Shown here: positions 6,772 to 14,002 of the stretch, piece after piece
Position numbering within the stretch: position 1 is the first letter of the stretch
How the letters are laid out: each line of letters begins with the position of its first letter
NCBI GenBank assembly: GCA_002005505.1
Contig: KV908766.1
Coordinates: 44,205-58,248 of the forward strand
Direction of reading: 5' to 3'
DNA length: 14,044 nt
DNA from: Botryococcus braunii
Taxonomy: Eukaryota; Chlorophyta; Trebouxiophyceae
Translations under genes and position numbers: made by a program
Notes under the pieces: model-generated
What the model saw: the letters and a program-made list of their open reading frames with translations, nothing else
Database searches by the model: none
What the model was told of the DNA's origin: nothing

Positions 6772-9714
6772 CTACACCCCCCTGGCCAGATTCTGCATAT
6801 GCTCAAGCACCGACCACGAGTGCTGAGATGGTTCTGGGGTCCCAACAGTAGGATCCAGGCTGGTGGGGTTTCCTTGGTCATGTGCTGCTGTGGTCCCGTC
6901 TCCAGACTGATCCCCAGCACAAAGTCCAGAGGTCCCAGGAGCCCCAGTGGAAAGCGTCTCCACTCCATGGTCATCCTCCTCATCCCAGAACGTGGGTGGA
7001 GCAGCACAGGGAATTGCTTGAGGCGTTGCCAGATTCTCACTGCCAAGGGGGGGTGATATCCTAGAATCATAGACAGACCCAGGCTGGACCTTTGATAGAC
7101 CCACTCTCTCAGCCCCCCTCAAGTGCTCGATAAAGCTGACGTCCCTACTCTCCTTCCACACTCCATTCCCCACGTACACACGATACGCTTTAGACTGGGG
7201 ACAATAACCAGTAAACATCCCAGGGATGGTCTTGGGCCCAAAAACAGACCTTTGGCCACTGGGAATGTGCACATGGGCTACACAGCCAAACGTGCGCAGC
7301 ACAGACACATCAGGTTTGACACCAAAGAATAATTCCATGGGGGTCAGGGACCTGCCTGAAGTAGGACCCACATTGTAGAGGAGGGTAGCTGTCTCAAGCG
7401 CCTCCTTCCAAAGGGAGGGGTCTGCTGCAGCATGGACCAACAGAGTCCTTGTTCGCTCCTTCAGGGTCCTATTCATCCTCTCCGCCACCCCATTCTGCTG
7501 AGGCGTGTAGGGCGCTGAGGACTCCATCTTAGTGCCCTGCTGAGCACAAAATTCTTTGAATTGCTGGTTCAGGAACTCTGAACCCCTGTCAGTCCTCACA
7601 CACTTCACAACCGTGCCTCGTTGGGTCTGCCAAAAACGGAGCAGGTCTATCACAGCCTTTGGGATGCAATCCTTTGACTTCACAGGCAGGGAGGCAACTT
7701 GGTGTGAACTTTCATCCACTACAGTGACCCAATATCGTTCACCTGTGATGGCAGGAGGTGATATGGGACCCACAGTATCCACATGGACTCTATCGAGTGG
7801 GTGATGTGCAGGCCTGGAAGATACAGGGAAAGGAGGTCTGGAGTGTTTCCCTTGTATACACGATTCACAGTGCTTGGGGCACTCAGAGCAGGGAGCAAGG
7901 GAGATATTGATTCCTGTAACCAGATCTTCCTTGGAGAACCTCTGCATGCTGCTGGCACCAGGATGACCTAACCTAGCATGCCACAGAGATCTCTCGCTAC
8001 ACACGTGTCCTTTCCTAAGATGAGACGCCTCAGCCATGTGATCAATATGTCTGCAGCCAACTTGCTGCCCTCTGACAGGACTAACAAACTCCAAAAAAAA
8101 CAGACCTCGTGCGCGGGTGATATCTCCACACCACCCTTCAGGTCCCTTCATGGCTGTGTAACCACCTGCAGTGTCAGTCAGGAAAGATGCTCCATCCTGA
8201 ATTGCACCAGTGACTGAAATGAGGTTGGTATGCGCAGAAGGAACACACTGCACATTGTGCAGCCAGAATACTTCGTGCCTTGCATTCACAAGGCATACAG
8301 ACCCAGATGCAATGATTCCTCCCTTGGCGTCTGAGGTTGCCAAGTGCAGAGGAAGAGGCTGTCTATGCATAACTGGATTATGGAGCAATGAGAGATCATT
8401 GACTATATGCACAGAGGCACCACTATCTATTAACCAAGATGTGCTGCTAGCTCCATGCGAAGTTGGGGCAAGCACATTGAGAGAGATAAACATCGCCTCA
8501 CCAGAAGGAGGGGGTGGAGGTGGTAAATGCCACCCCGGAAACGTGTGTTGACTTGTTGGATAGTTATATGCTGAAGGAGGTCCAGGGCTGGAAGCGGATG
8601 AAGGCGGGCCACCCCGGCCAGATCCATGGTCCCACCAGGCTTGAGGAGACGACTGTGGGCCTCCCTGGCCCCAGTAAGCTGCAGGCCCAACGCTTGCCGC
8701 TTGCATGTTTTGATGCAGAGCCTGCAGCTGCCTGAGCGGTCCGCAGTCAGTCATGAAGTGGCCCTTTGCCTTGCAGAAGTGGCATGTAAGCTCCTCTCTG
8801 GGCCTTCTTGCCCTGCCAGGTCCACGCCCCCTGCCACCAAAAGTAGTTGCAGAGGGGCCAGCGGGAGGCTGTTCGTTTGCTGGTAGTGCTGCTCCAACTC
8901 CCGGTACTGCTCCCACTCCTGGTGCAGCTCCAGCGCTTGATGACGCTCCAGCTACCCCCCCAGAGGGACCAGCCACTGCTGCAGCTGCCATGGCCTGAGG
9001 TGTTCCCTCTGCAGGTGGGTCCTTGTACCCACGGCTGGCTGCGGCGCGCAGGATTCTTTGAATCAGCTCCAATGGCGGCTTGTCGGTTGCCATAACCTCC
9101 AGGGACTCGAGCCTCAGCACAGGAGGGAGGCCCTTCACCATCAGCTCCCCAACATTGTGGTCCAAGAGGATGAACGCGTTGTTTCTGAGACTTGTAGCCA
9201 GATCCATCATTCTGTAGAGGTAGACCTTGAGTGTCTCCCCTGTCTTGATGCCCTGCTCCATTTCCTTGTACCACTCAAGGTTGATGTCTTGGTTGCTCCC
9301 TCCAGTGTGACTGTTCTTCACCCACGCGATGAAGTCGAACGCTGCTTTGTGGCATGAGATCTGAGAATGCCAGATGACTGGAACTGACTGGATCAGCCAC
9401 TGCTTGATGGCTGAGTTCTCCACCGACCCTGGCATTGGCCTCTCCAAAGCCGCTCTGACCCCCTTGGTGTTTGCGCACGCCTCCAAATTTTCATACCAAA
9501 ATTCAAAATTGCGCCCTCCATCATCAAGCATGACAGTCATCTTTGGATTAGAGGTATTGGGGATGTAGGCTGCCTTGTCAATCTCCACCTTTGGTTCTGC
9601 AGTGGCTGATTGTGTCCCGGTCATAGACTGCCCTGGAGTGGCCCCACTGACTTCTCCAGGTTGAGACATTGCTGTTTCACTGCTACTTTCCTTTTCTTTG
9701 CCCCTTTTTGTCAT
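6772..9714 (-). CDS. Gag-protease-integrase polyprotein of copia type (younger element)
   Basis: The 980-residue frame encodes the capsid protein, the maturation protease and the integrase. Gag covers about 1-330: a Ser/Thr/Glu-rich start, capsid-like helices at 60-235, an Ala/Gly/Pro stretch at 236-290, an Arg-Gly segment, and a CX2CX4HX4C knuckle at Cys311, Cys314, His319 and Cys324. The protease has DSGAS at 430-434. Integrase shows the zinc residues His579, His584, Cys616 and Cys619, then Asp646, Asp709 and Glu745, which is exact D,D-35-E spacing. The C-terminal part runs to about 880, followed by an acidic hinge. The ATG at 9714 starts Gag and has A at -3. The frame ends at a TAG (6772-6774) directly after the G run; RT lies in the -1 phase. 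All catalytic residues are intact. Confidence 0.96.
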   Translation of the reverse strand: MTKRGKEKESSSETAMSQPGEVSGATPGQSMTGTQSATAEPKVEIDKAAYIPNTSNPKMTVMLDDGGRNFEFWYENLEACANTKGVRAALERPMPGSVENSAIKQWLIQSVPVIWHSQISCHKAAFDFIAWVKNSHTGGSNQDINLEWYKEMEQGIKTGETLKVYLYRMMDLATSLRNNAFILLDHNVGELMVKGLPPVLRLESLEVMATDKPPLELIQRILRAAASRGYKDPPAEGTPQAMAAAAVAGPSGGVAGASSSAGAAPGVGAVPGVGAALPANEQPPAGPSATTFGGRGRGPGRARRPREELTCHFCKAKGHFMTDCGPLRQLQALHQNMQAASVGPAAYWGQGGPQSSPQAWWDHGSGRGGPPSSASSPGPPSAYNYPTSQHTFPGWHLPPPPPPSGEAMFISLNVLAPTSHGASSTSWLIDSGASVHIVNDLSLLHNPVMHRQPLPLHLATSDAKGGIIASGSVCLVNARHEVFWLHNVQCVPSAHTNLISVTGAIQDGASFLTDTAGGYTAMKGPEGWCGDITRARGLFFLEFVSPVRGQQVGCRHIDHMAEASHLRKGHVCSERSLWHARLGHPGASSMQRFSKEDLVTGINISLAPCSECPKHCESCIQGKHSRPPFPVSSRPAHHPLDRVHVDTVGPISPPAITGERYWVTVVDESSHQVASLPVKSKDCIPKAVIDLLRFWQTQRGTVVKCVRTDRGSEFLNQQFKEFCAQQGTKMESSAPYTPQQNGVAERMNRTLKERTRTLLVHAAADPSLWKEALETATLLYNVGPTSGRSLTPMELFFGVKPDVSVLRTFGCVAHVHIPSGQRSVFGPKTIPGMFTGYCPQSKAYRVYVGNGVWKESRDVSFIEHLRGAERVGLSKVQPGSVYDSRISPPLGSENLATPQAIPCAAPPTFWDEEDDHGVETLSTGAPGTSGLCAGDQSGDGTTAAHDQGNPTSLDPTVGTPEPSQHSWSVLEHMQNLARGV
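6777..6782 (-). other. G6 run at the integrase/RT frame change
   Basis: On the minus strand, six G residues precede the TAG that closes the first frame, and the RT frame lies in the -1 phase. One extra G would join both frames into a single polyprotein. The local codons (AGG GGG GTG) do not form a standard X XXY YYZ slippery heptamer, so a homopolymer indel or a sequencing error is more likely than programmed frameshifting. Confidence 0.75.
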
Positions 9715-10090
9715 ACTATTGTCACTTCACCAGCCAAACTTACTCATAAACTTCTGGAATGCAGCAATACCCTACAATTCCCTCCATGTCATGGAAATTT
9801 ACCAGCCAGTCTTGCACAGTAGTAGCAGATATGTTCCCCTCAGAAGTTTGCGCCGGAGTCCGGCCCGACTCACTCAGTGCTTCTAGACAACGTCTATGAA
9901 TGATAAAGCACAGCTAAAACTTCAATTATGAATTTCCCAGAAAGGTAAACTGTGAGTAAGATAATGGTCCTGGTACACTCGAGTTCCCTTGCGCCGCTGC
10001 GCCATGCTCGAGCTCCTTTGTTGACGCTTACGTCTGACCCATCCGTAGACGACCTTCACTCCTGCTTTTACTTGGCTCAGCTGGAAGGGC
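9715..10090 (-). other. Untranslated leader of the younger element
   Basis: This stretch of 376 bases between PBS and Gag start has no open frame of note on the minus strand, unlike the older element, which carries an ORF in the equivalent place. It would be expected to hold RNA packaging and dimerisation signals, but none can be assigned. Two CTCGAG hexamers flank a GC-rich segment near 9978-10013. Confidence 0.7.
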
Positions 10091-10104
10091 GTGGGCCCAT
10101 AACC
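10091..10104 (-). other. Primer-binding site, initiator tRNA-Met half type (younger element)
   Basis: The minus strand reads GGTTATGGGCCCAC directly after the LTR end CTTTCACA. This complements the anticodon-stem/loop side of eukaryotic initiator tRNA-Met rather than its 3' CCA end, the arrangement known for Drosophila copia. The older element has the same 14 bases at 11755-11768. Confidence 0.88.
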
Positions 10105-10121
10105 TGTGAAAGGTTATGGGC
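10095..10121. repeat. 10-bp inverted repeat spanning the PBS/LTR junction
   Basis: GCCCATAACC (10095-10104) is followed by the 7-base loop TGTGAAA and by GGTTATGGGC (10112-10121). One arm is the PBS; the other is the last bases of U5. In the element RNA these could pair and mask the PBS. Confidence 0.9.
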
Positions 10122-10132
10122 AATCGGCTTTC

Positions 10133-10267
10133 CCTGTACAAAGCAGACAGGTCGTCAATAGACGAAGTTACTCCAGCTACAGTCCGTACGACTGTCTGCT
10201 GAGTGCCACACACAACTGTCGGACAAGACTAGCATCTGGTGATGCCCAGCATCTTTCACAACCAGTT
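10133..10267 (-). repeat. Intra-LTR 135-bp block, U5-side copy (5' LTR)
   Basis: Identical to the block at 3816-3950 and to the partner copy at 10461-10595, with the same nested inverted repeats. Confidence 0.92.
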
Positions 10268-10460
10268 CCGTTACATCATTATCTTGTACACAAGCACCGA
10301 TCAAGCAATCACTAGATAAGGCTCTAGACGGCTACGTTCAAGTACATGCCTATACTCCCTGAAGTCACTGTCCCTTATCTGTTTGAGTGACTACAGGGTA
10401 CACTAAGCTTGTTCACTCTCACAATAGCAACAATGATACAATACACACTGCCGCACCGTA

Positions 10461-10595
10461 CCTGTACAAAGCAGACAGGTCGTCAATAGACGAAGTTACT
10501 CCAGCTACAGTCCGTACGACTGTCTGCTGAGTGCCACACACAACTGTCGGACAAGACTAGCATCTGGTGATGCCCAGCATCTTTCACAACCAGTT
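10461..10595 (-). repeat. Intra-LTR 135-bp block, U3-side copy (5' LTR)
   Basis: Identical to 10133-10267 at 328-bp spacing. All four copies of the block in the younger element agree. Confidence 0.92.
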
Positions 10596-10798
10596 GGTAT
10601 TCACTCCGGTGGGGCAGCCTTAAGAGTTCATCCGACAAACGTGTGATCTAGATAGGATTGTACCTTATGTTCGAAAACGTCCAGAATCTGCCGTGTCTCA
10701 AGGTACCTTATGTTCTCAATGGACCCATATCCTAATAGTGCACACATGAAGATCACTTAAAGCACAAGGCATTCAATAATAATGTTCAGAACTCAACA

Positions 10799-10803
10799 GT
10801 ATT
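10799..10803. repeat. Target-site duplication GTATT, right copy
   Basis: These five bases follow the CA end of the right LTR and match 3783-3787. They lie within an Asn-Thr codon pair of the older gag. Confidence 0.95.
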
Positions 10804-11161
10804 ATATCCACCAACAAGATTCTTGCAGATAAATACATATGCATCATACGCAGATGGCTTGCTAGACAATTCTCCTAGCCATTCTTCCGGGACTGATTCA
10901 TACATCAGCAGCATAGCAGCAGCATTGTGGATGGTACCAGGCATGGCTTCTTGAATGGCAGGCAGTGAACCCTTTGCACTATTAGCAGCAGTGAATGCAT
11001 TGTCCCACACTATAAAATTCTGACCATGACGCAGTAGTTTGATATGGACCTTGACTTGCGTAGCAATAACCTGGTGTGCATGGCTCTCGTGTGAGGGTTG
11101 ATGTTGACTCCTCGTCTGCTGACTTCGATGCTTCACTGGTGCTTGAGCCCTTCTTTGCCAT
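10799..11161 (-). pseudogene. gag, 5' part, older element (frame-shifted, cut by the younger insertion)
   Basis: The ATG at 11161 (CAGCATGG context, A at -3 and G at +4) opens MAKKGSSTSEASKSADEES, which resembles the Ser/Glu-rich start of the younger Gag. After about 30 codons homology moves to another phase, which runs from about 11080 to the insertion edge. That part contains VKVHIKLLRHGQNFIVWDNAF, an AMPG segment and LVGGYN, aligning with the younger Gag at residues 58-140. A small indel therefore separates start and body. At 10803 the phase matches that entering at 3787, so the two gag parts were continuous before the insertion. The few codons that follow inside the younger LTR are an artefact. 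Confidence 0.88.
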
Positions 11162-11177
11162 GCTGTTGGATATCTGG

Positions 11178-11702
11178 TCAGTCGTCGTTGCGTTCTGAAA
11201 GTTTCGAGTCTCCGTCCTCGTCCTCGCTGCCTGGTTCAGAGCACCACTCCTCAGGACTGTATCCTTTTCTGCTTCCCAAGAGTAAAATAAGGAAGTCCTC
11301 GTCGAACGAAGCGAGATCTGTCTCCACTGCTGTGTATGCTGCCTTTTCTGTCCAGAACTCTTCCTGGTCCGGACCTCCGACCTGCCGCAGGTGTCGTTCA
11401 AAGAGTGCCCGGGTCACAAATCCTGGGTCTCCGTTGATGAAGGAACACTCCCAGGCTGTTACTTTGTAAGCAGGGTAGACTGGAAATCTCTGTTTGAACC
11501 ACTGTGGAGGGTCTAGTCTGCCCTGTCCGTATGCTCGGCTGACAAAGTCCTTGATGATGAATGCTCGTTCCTCAGGTGTTCTTGGTTCTGTCTCTCCACC
11601 AGCTCTTCTCAAGCTGTCATATGTCGGTGGTGGAGGTGGAGGTAGCCTCATAGGTCTCGCAGAGCCCGTAGACATTCTCCCGCTCTGTCTCGTTCGTCCC
11701 AT
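11178..11702 (-). CDS. Leader ORF of 174 aa between PBS and gag, unknown function (older element)
   Basis: I do not recognise this protein. It starts at an ATG with G at -3 and G at +4 and ends at a TGA 16 bases before the gag ATG. Residues 1-20 are basic. Residues 21-26 are six prolines, followed by TYDSL, which forms a PPxY motif at 25-28; in retroviral Gag and some viral matrix proteins this motif recruits Nedd4-type ubiquitin ligases. Residues 40-145 look like a mixed, globular stretch rich in Phe, Trp and Tyr (FKQRFPVYPAY, WECSFINGDPG, LASFDEDFLILLL). The tail from 150 is strongly acidic. The phase stays open upstream to 11933 through PBS and U5. The younger element has no counterpart. 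It could be an accessory gene, a captured host fragment, or a chance frame; its being intact beside broken gag and RT favours something real. Confidence 0.5.
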   Translation of the reverse strand: MGRTRQSGRMSTGSARPMRLPPPPPPTYDSLRRAGGETEPRTPEERAFIIKDFVSRAYGQGRLDPPQWFKQRFPVYPAYKVTAWECSFINGDPGFVTRALFERHLRQVGGPDQEEFWTEKAAYTAVETDLASFDEDFLILLLGSRKGYSPEEWCSEPGSEDEDGDSKLSERNDD

Positions 11703-11748
11703 CGCAGATCCTTCCGTTCGGGTCACACATCTCAAGTGCTCAGCGTAT

Positions 11749-11778
11749 GAATTGGTGGGCCCATAACCTGAACAATTC
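11749..11778. repeat. 6-bp inverted repeat enclosing the older PBS
   Basis: GAATTG (11749-11754) and CAATTC (11773-11778) flank an 18-base segment containing the whole PBS and the last bases of U5. In RNA this would place the PBS in a loop. The stem is short, so chance is possible. Confidence 0.5.
11755..11768 (-). other. Primer-binding site, initiator tRNA-Met half type (older element)
   Basis: The minus strand reads GGTTATGGGCCCAC, identical to the younger PBS, immediately after the LTR end ATTGTTCA. It fixes the inner border of the older LTR at 11769. Confidence 0.87.
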
Positions 11779-11792
11779 TGAGCGTGGCGTTT

Positions 11793-11938
11793 CCTGTATG
11801 ACCCGGCACGAGGGTGTTTAGTCCGGCGGCACTCTTGTTGTGTGTCGATTAACAAGCAGTGGCGACTGTGAGTGAAGTGACTTGACTGGCAACAGTTGAA
11901 CGACAAACACCCGAAGTGCTTTTGTAGTCCCAATCAAG
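11793..11938 (-). repeat. Intra-LTR 146-bp block, U5-side copy (older LTR)
   Basis: Repeated at 12123-12268, 330 bp away, with three mismatches seen. On the plus strand it starts with CCTGTA, as the younger block does, but the rest is unrelated by eye. GGGTGTTT (11812-11819) and AAACACCC (11905-11912) form an outer inverted repeat. Confidence 0.92.
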
Positions 11939-12122
11939 TCTTACAATGCTTATTGCTCTCTCTCATCACTCAGTAATTCAAACTACTCCATCTACGTAAT
12001 TACCGATAGTCTGCATTACCAATGTCCGATGAGCTAAAACATTAGCACTTTCCTAATACACATTATCTAGACCCTTTCCTAATCCATTGTTCTTGTAGGC
12101 TTAATGCTATGACAACAGTTTA

Positions 12123-12268
12123 CCTGTATGACCCGGCACGAGGGTGTTTAGTCCGGCGGCACTCTTGTTGTGTGTCGATTAAAAAGCACTGGCGACTGTG
12201 AGTGAAGTGACTCGACTGGCAACAGTTGAACGACAAACACCCGAAGTGCTTTTGTAGTCCCAATCAAG
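12123..12268 (-). repeat. Intra-LTR 146-bp block, U3-side copy (older LTR)
   Basis: Second copy of 11793-11938. On the minus strand it ends in TACAG followed by GTAAAC, which happens to resemble a 5' splice site; the other copy lacks that continuation. Confidence 0.92.
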
Positions 12269-12368
12269 GGCCTCATCCCTTCGAGCCAGCAACATATAAC
12301 CTTTCTAGCAAACCGTGTCTGATTACCTCATTCTCCCTAATCAACGTGAAATTGGTCTAGATTGGTTC

Positions 12369-12392
12369 TGGCAGAACTCCTAGGTTCTGCCA
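12369..12392. repeat. 9-bp inverted repeat in the U3 of the older LTR
   Basis: TGGCAGAAC and GTTCTGCCA surround the 6-base centre TCCTAG. It lies in the part of the LTR upstream of the duplicated block on the minus strand, so it could be a protein-binding palindrome. No role is shown. Confidence 0.75.
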
Positions 12393-12592
12393 CCTATTAC
12401 TCATTCTAATGAATATTCCCCCTGGTTAGTTCGAGCTGATCAGGCCACTATTACTCTTCTGAGGGAAAGGCATCAAATGTTCTTTCACTATTATAACACA
12501 AATGGTTCAGCCAGCAATCCCGCCGGCATTATGCCGGAAGCCTACGCTGCCATGTTCCTCCCTTTACATCACTCTTTGCATCAGCCGCGCCA

Positions 12593-12626
12593 GGGGAGCG
12601 GCTCCCCGGGACTCCCGGGCCGGGAG
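12593..12626. repeat. Pair of adjacent GC-rich hairpins
   Basis: GGGGAGC-G-GCTCCCC (12593-12607) is followed four bases later by CTCCCGG-G-CCGGGAG (12612-12626). Each has a 7-bp stem around a single central base. Confidence 0.85.
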
Positions 12627-12905
12627 CCCAGAGGGGACACTGTTCTAAAGCGGGGAACCCGGTGGCGATCCCTACGCTTGGTAGCGGTCCTAATAGGACA
12701 CTGTGATCACTGATCAGGGAGAAACTGCAGACAGTCGCACGTTACCCATGCACGCGCACGACTACGAAAGTGTCCTGCTGTACACAATATTGACGAAAGC
12801 TGCTTTGAATTGGAGCTACTTATTGTTTTTAATTACAAACCAGCAAGATTAATGCACTTGAAGCCGGTTGTGGACCAGGTACGCGACCGAGTCTTCGGCC
12901 TTCCG

Positions 12906-12931
12906 GCTCCGCCCGGCGGCCCGGGCGGAGC
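12906..12931. repeat. 11-bp GC-rich stem-loop
   Basis: GCTCCGCCCGG and CCGGGCGGAGC pair perfectly around the 4-base loop CGGC, giving a very stable hairpin on either strand. Confidence 0.85.
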
Positions 12932-13720
12932 GCCTGGCCTGGCACGTGACCTGGCGGTACCCCAGCAAGCCCCCGGTCAGCGCAGCGAGGCAAGCACAGA
13001 AACCGCCCTGGACAAGCTTGCCGAGCTTTCCAAAAATAAAAAGGTGGGCAGGCTGGGGGTCGGGGGGTCGGGAGGTGGAGGGGAGAGGCGCGAGCGGAGG
13101 AGGATCCCCGGGATCCGAGCCTCGGAGACGCGAAAGCAAGTGGGCGAAGCCCACCGGACCCAGTGCAAAGCCTCAAAGACGGGCATGGCAAGGAAACTTG
13201 ACGGTCGCATGCGAGAGGCACGAGAGCAAGGGTGCAGGGGAAGGCCGGGAGATCCTCCCGGATCCGGAAGAGAAATACTCGGAGGCAACGACCTTGCTCA
13301 TAACATACTCAGGATAATCCAACAGAGCTTCCACAGGGATATGACAAGGGTTCCAAGCGAGAGCCAAGCAGGATCTCGTGGAGACGAGAGCGACTGCAGT
13401 GCGATGGAGTGAACGGCAGAGCGGGCAAACATGTGCCACACATGTCCCAACATCAAACACAGTCGTAAAAGGGTTGGTGGTTACCAACCTCCAAAGGAGT
13501 AGCTAGGCAACAGATCTTTGCGATCGTTAGGTTGTAGCCCTCCTAAGCCGATCTGCCACCTGCTGGCTCCCTTTCCTGTCCCACTGCACTGCCGTCTGGA
13601 AACCAACAAAGAACAACAACAAACAAACAACAACACTGAAAGTCGGCACACTCCTGCATTCCGACTCTGTCAATGGTGGTGGTGCTCATGGTGCACACTG
13701 GGAAGTGAATAGTTCCGGGT

Positions 13721-13738
13721 TGCGGGGGTACCCCCGCA
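13721..13738. repeat. 18-bp perfect palindrome
   Basis: TGCGGGGG followed by TACCCCCGCA reads the same on both strands. A second GGTACCCCC follows at about 13742. Confidence 0.9.
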
Positions 13739-13887
13739 TGAGGTACCCCCTGCATGCCAGGGGCTCCCCTGTCAGCTGGGCTCCGCCCCTTGGACCGGCT
13801 GCTTCCTTGGCCCCCATGTTGTGTCCCACCTGTCCTTGGGGCAAGTGTATAGGGGGGTCTTTGTAGAATGTGGTCTTTGGGAAAGGA

Positions 13888-13890
13888 TCT

Positions 13891-13925
<35 letters not shown>

Positions 13926-14002
13926 TTTTTTTTCTTTCCTCTCCTCTCTCTTCTCTCTCTCTCTCTCTCTTCCTCTCTCTTTTTTTTTTTTTTCTCTTCC
14001 TC

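Larger units (their letters stand above)
3788..10798 (-). mobile_element. Younger, complete Ty1/copia LTR retrotransposon (7011 bp)
   Basis: The element is bounded by two 694-bp direct repeats starting TG and ending CA, flanked by GTATT on both sides. Between them on the minus strand lie a PBS, a leader of about 375 nt, Gag-protease-integrase, RT-RNase H and a polypurine tract. Integrase before RT, a single-knuckle Gag and a D,D-35-E integrase place it in Ty1/copia. By eye the two LTRs show no difference and keep a constant offset of 6317, so the insertion is recent. The only evident lesion is a frame change in a G run between integrase and RT. It sits inside the gag of a related older element. 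Confidence 0.97.
10105..10798 (-). repeat. 5' LTR of the younger element
   Basis: This 694-bp copy reads as identical to 3788-4481 and would supply the promoter for element RNA on the minus strand. Internal 135-bp blocks are at 10133-10267 and 10461-10595. The PBS follows at once at lower coordinates, and GTATT flanks the outer edge. Confidence 0.96.
1..12498 (-). mobile_element. Older Ty1/copia LTR retrotransposon, partial, split by a younger insertion
   Basis: The element occupies 1-3787 and about 10804-12498; the stretch between is the younger element plus one copy of the target duplication. Order on the minus strand is LTR, PBS, leader ORF, gag, protease, integrase, RT, with integrase before RT, which is the Ty1/copia order. 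The RNase H end, polypurine tract and 3' LTR lie beyond the left edge, so LTR divergence cannot date it. Pol resembles the younger element closely: about four of five residues match over the first 130 of RT. The two therefore belong to related families, although their LTR sequences differ. Frame changes in gag, at the gag/protease border and in RT, plus an integrase deletion, mark it as non-autonomous now. Confidence 0.9.
11769..12498 (-). repeat. 5' LTR of the older element (about 730 bp)
   Basis: The inner end is set by the PBS: TG at 11769 on the plus strand, CA on the minus. The outer end is placed at 12498, where the minus strand starts TGTTATAATAG, by comparison with TGTTGAG of the younger LTR and its similar layout. 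A start two bases further out (TGTGTT) is equally readable. No partner LTR is in the window to confirm it. Internally it carries a 146-bp direct duplication. If the border is right, the five bases CACAA beyond it would be its target duplication. Confidence 0.7.
12499..13887. other. GC-rich right flank with palindromes, no gene recognised
   Basis: Beyond the older LTR lies unassigned DNA. Open frames on both strands across 12810-13487 overlap one another in several phases and have GC-driven Arg/Gly/Pro/Ser composition with no motif, so none is called. Short GC-rich inverted repeats are common here: 12593-12607, 12612-12626, 12906-12931 and 13721-13738. A run of AAC/AAAC units lies near 13602-13635. 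No tRNA, rRNA or transposase signature was seen. Confidence 0.6.

Noticed and set aside
6772..6790. Programmed -1 frameshift site at the G run
   Set aside because: The codons in the zero frame do not fit a simultaneous-slippage heptamer, the position between integrase and RT is unusual, and the older relative keeps both domains in one phase. Kept only as an alternative.
10091..10121. tRNA gene suggested by the initiator tRNA-like GGGCCCATAACC
   Set aside because: Only the anticodon-side segment is present, with no acceptor stem or T-arm; it is the primer-binding site and its U5 counterpart.
10786..10803. C-terminal residues VEF and stop at the end of the older gag fragment
   Set aside because: These codons lie mostly in the younger LTR and are an artefact of the insertion junction.
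12810..13412. Plus-strand open frame of 200 codons and overlapping frames on both strands
   Set aside because: Composition is low-complexity Arg/Gly/Pro/Ser driven by GC content, several phases are open at once, and no domain, intron signal or start context singles one out.
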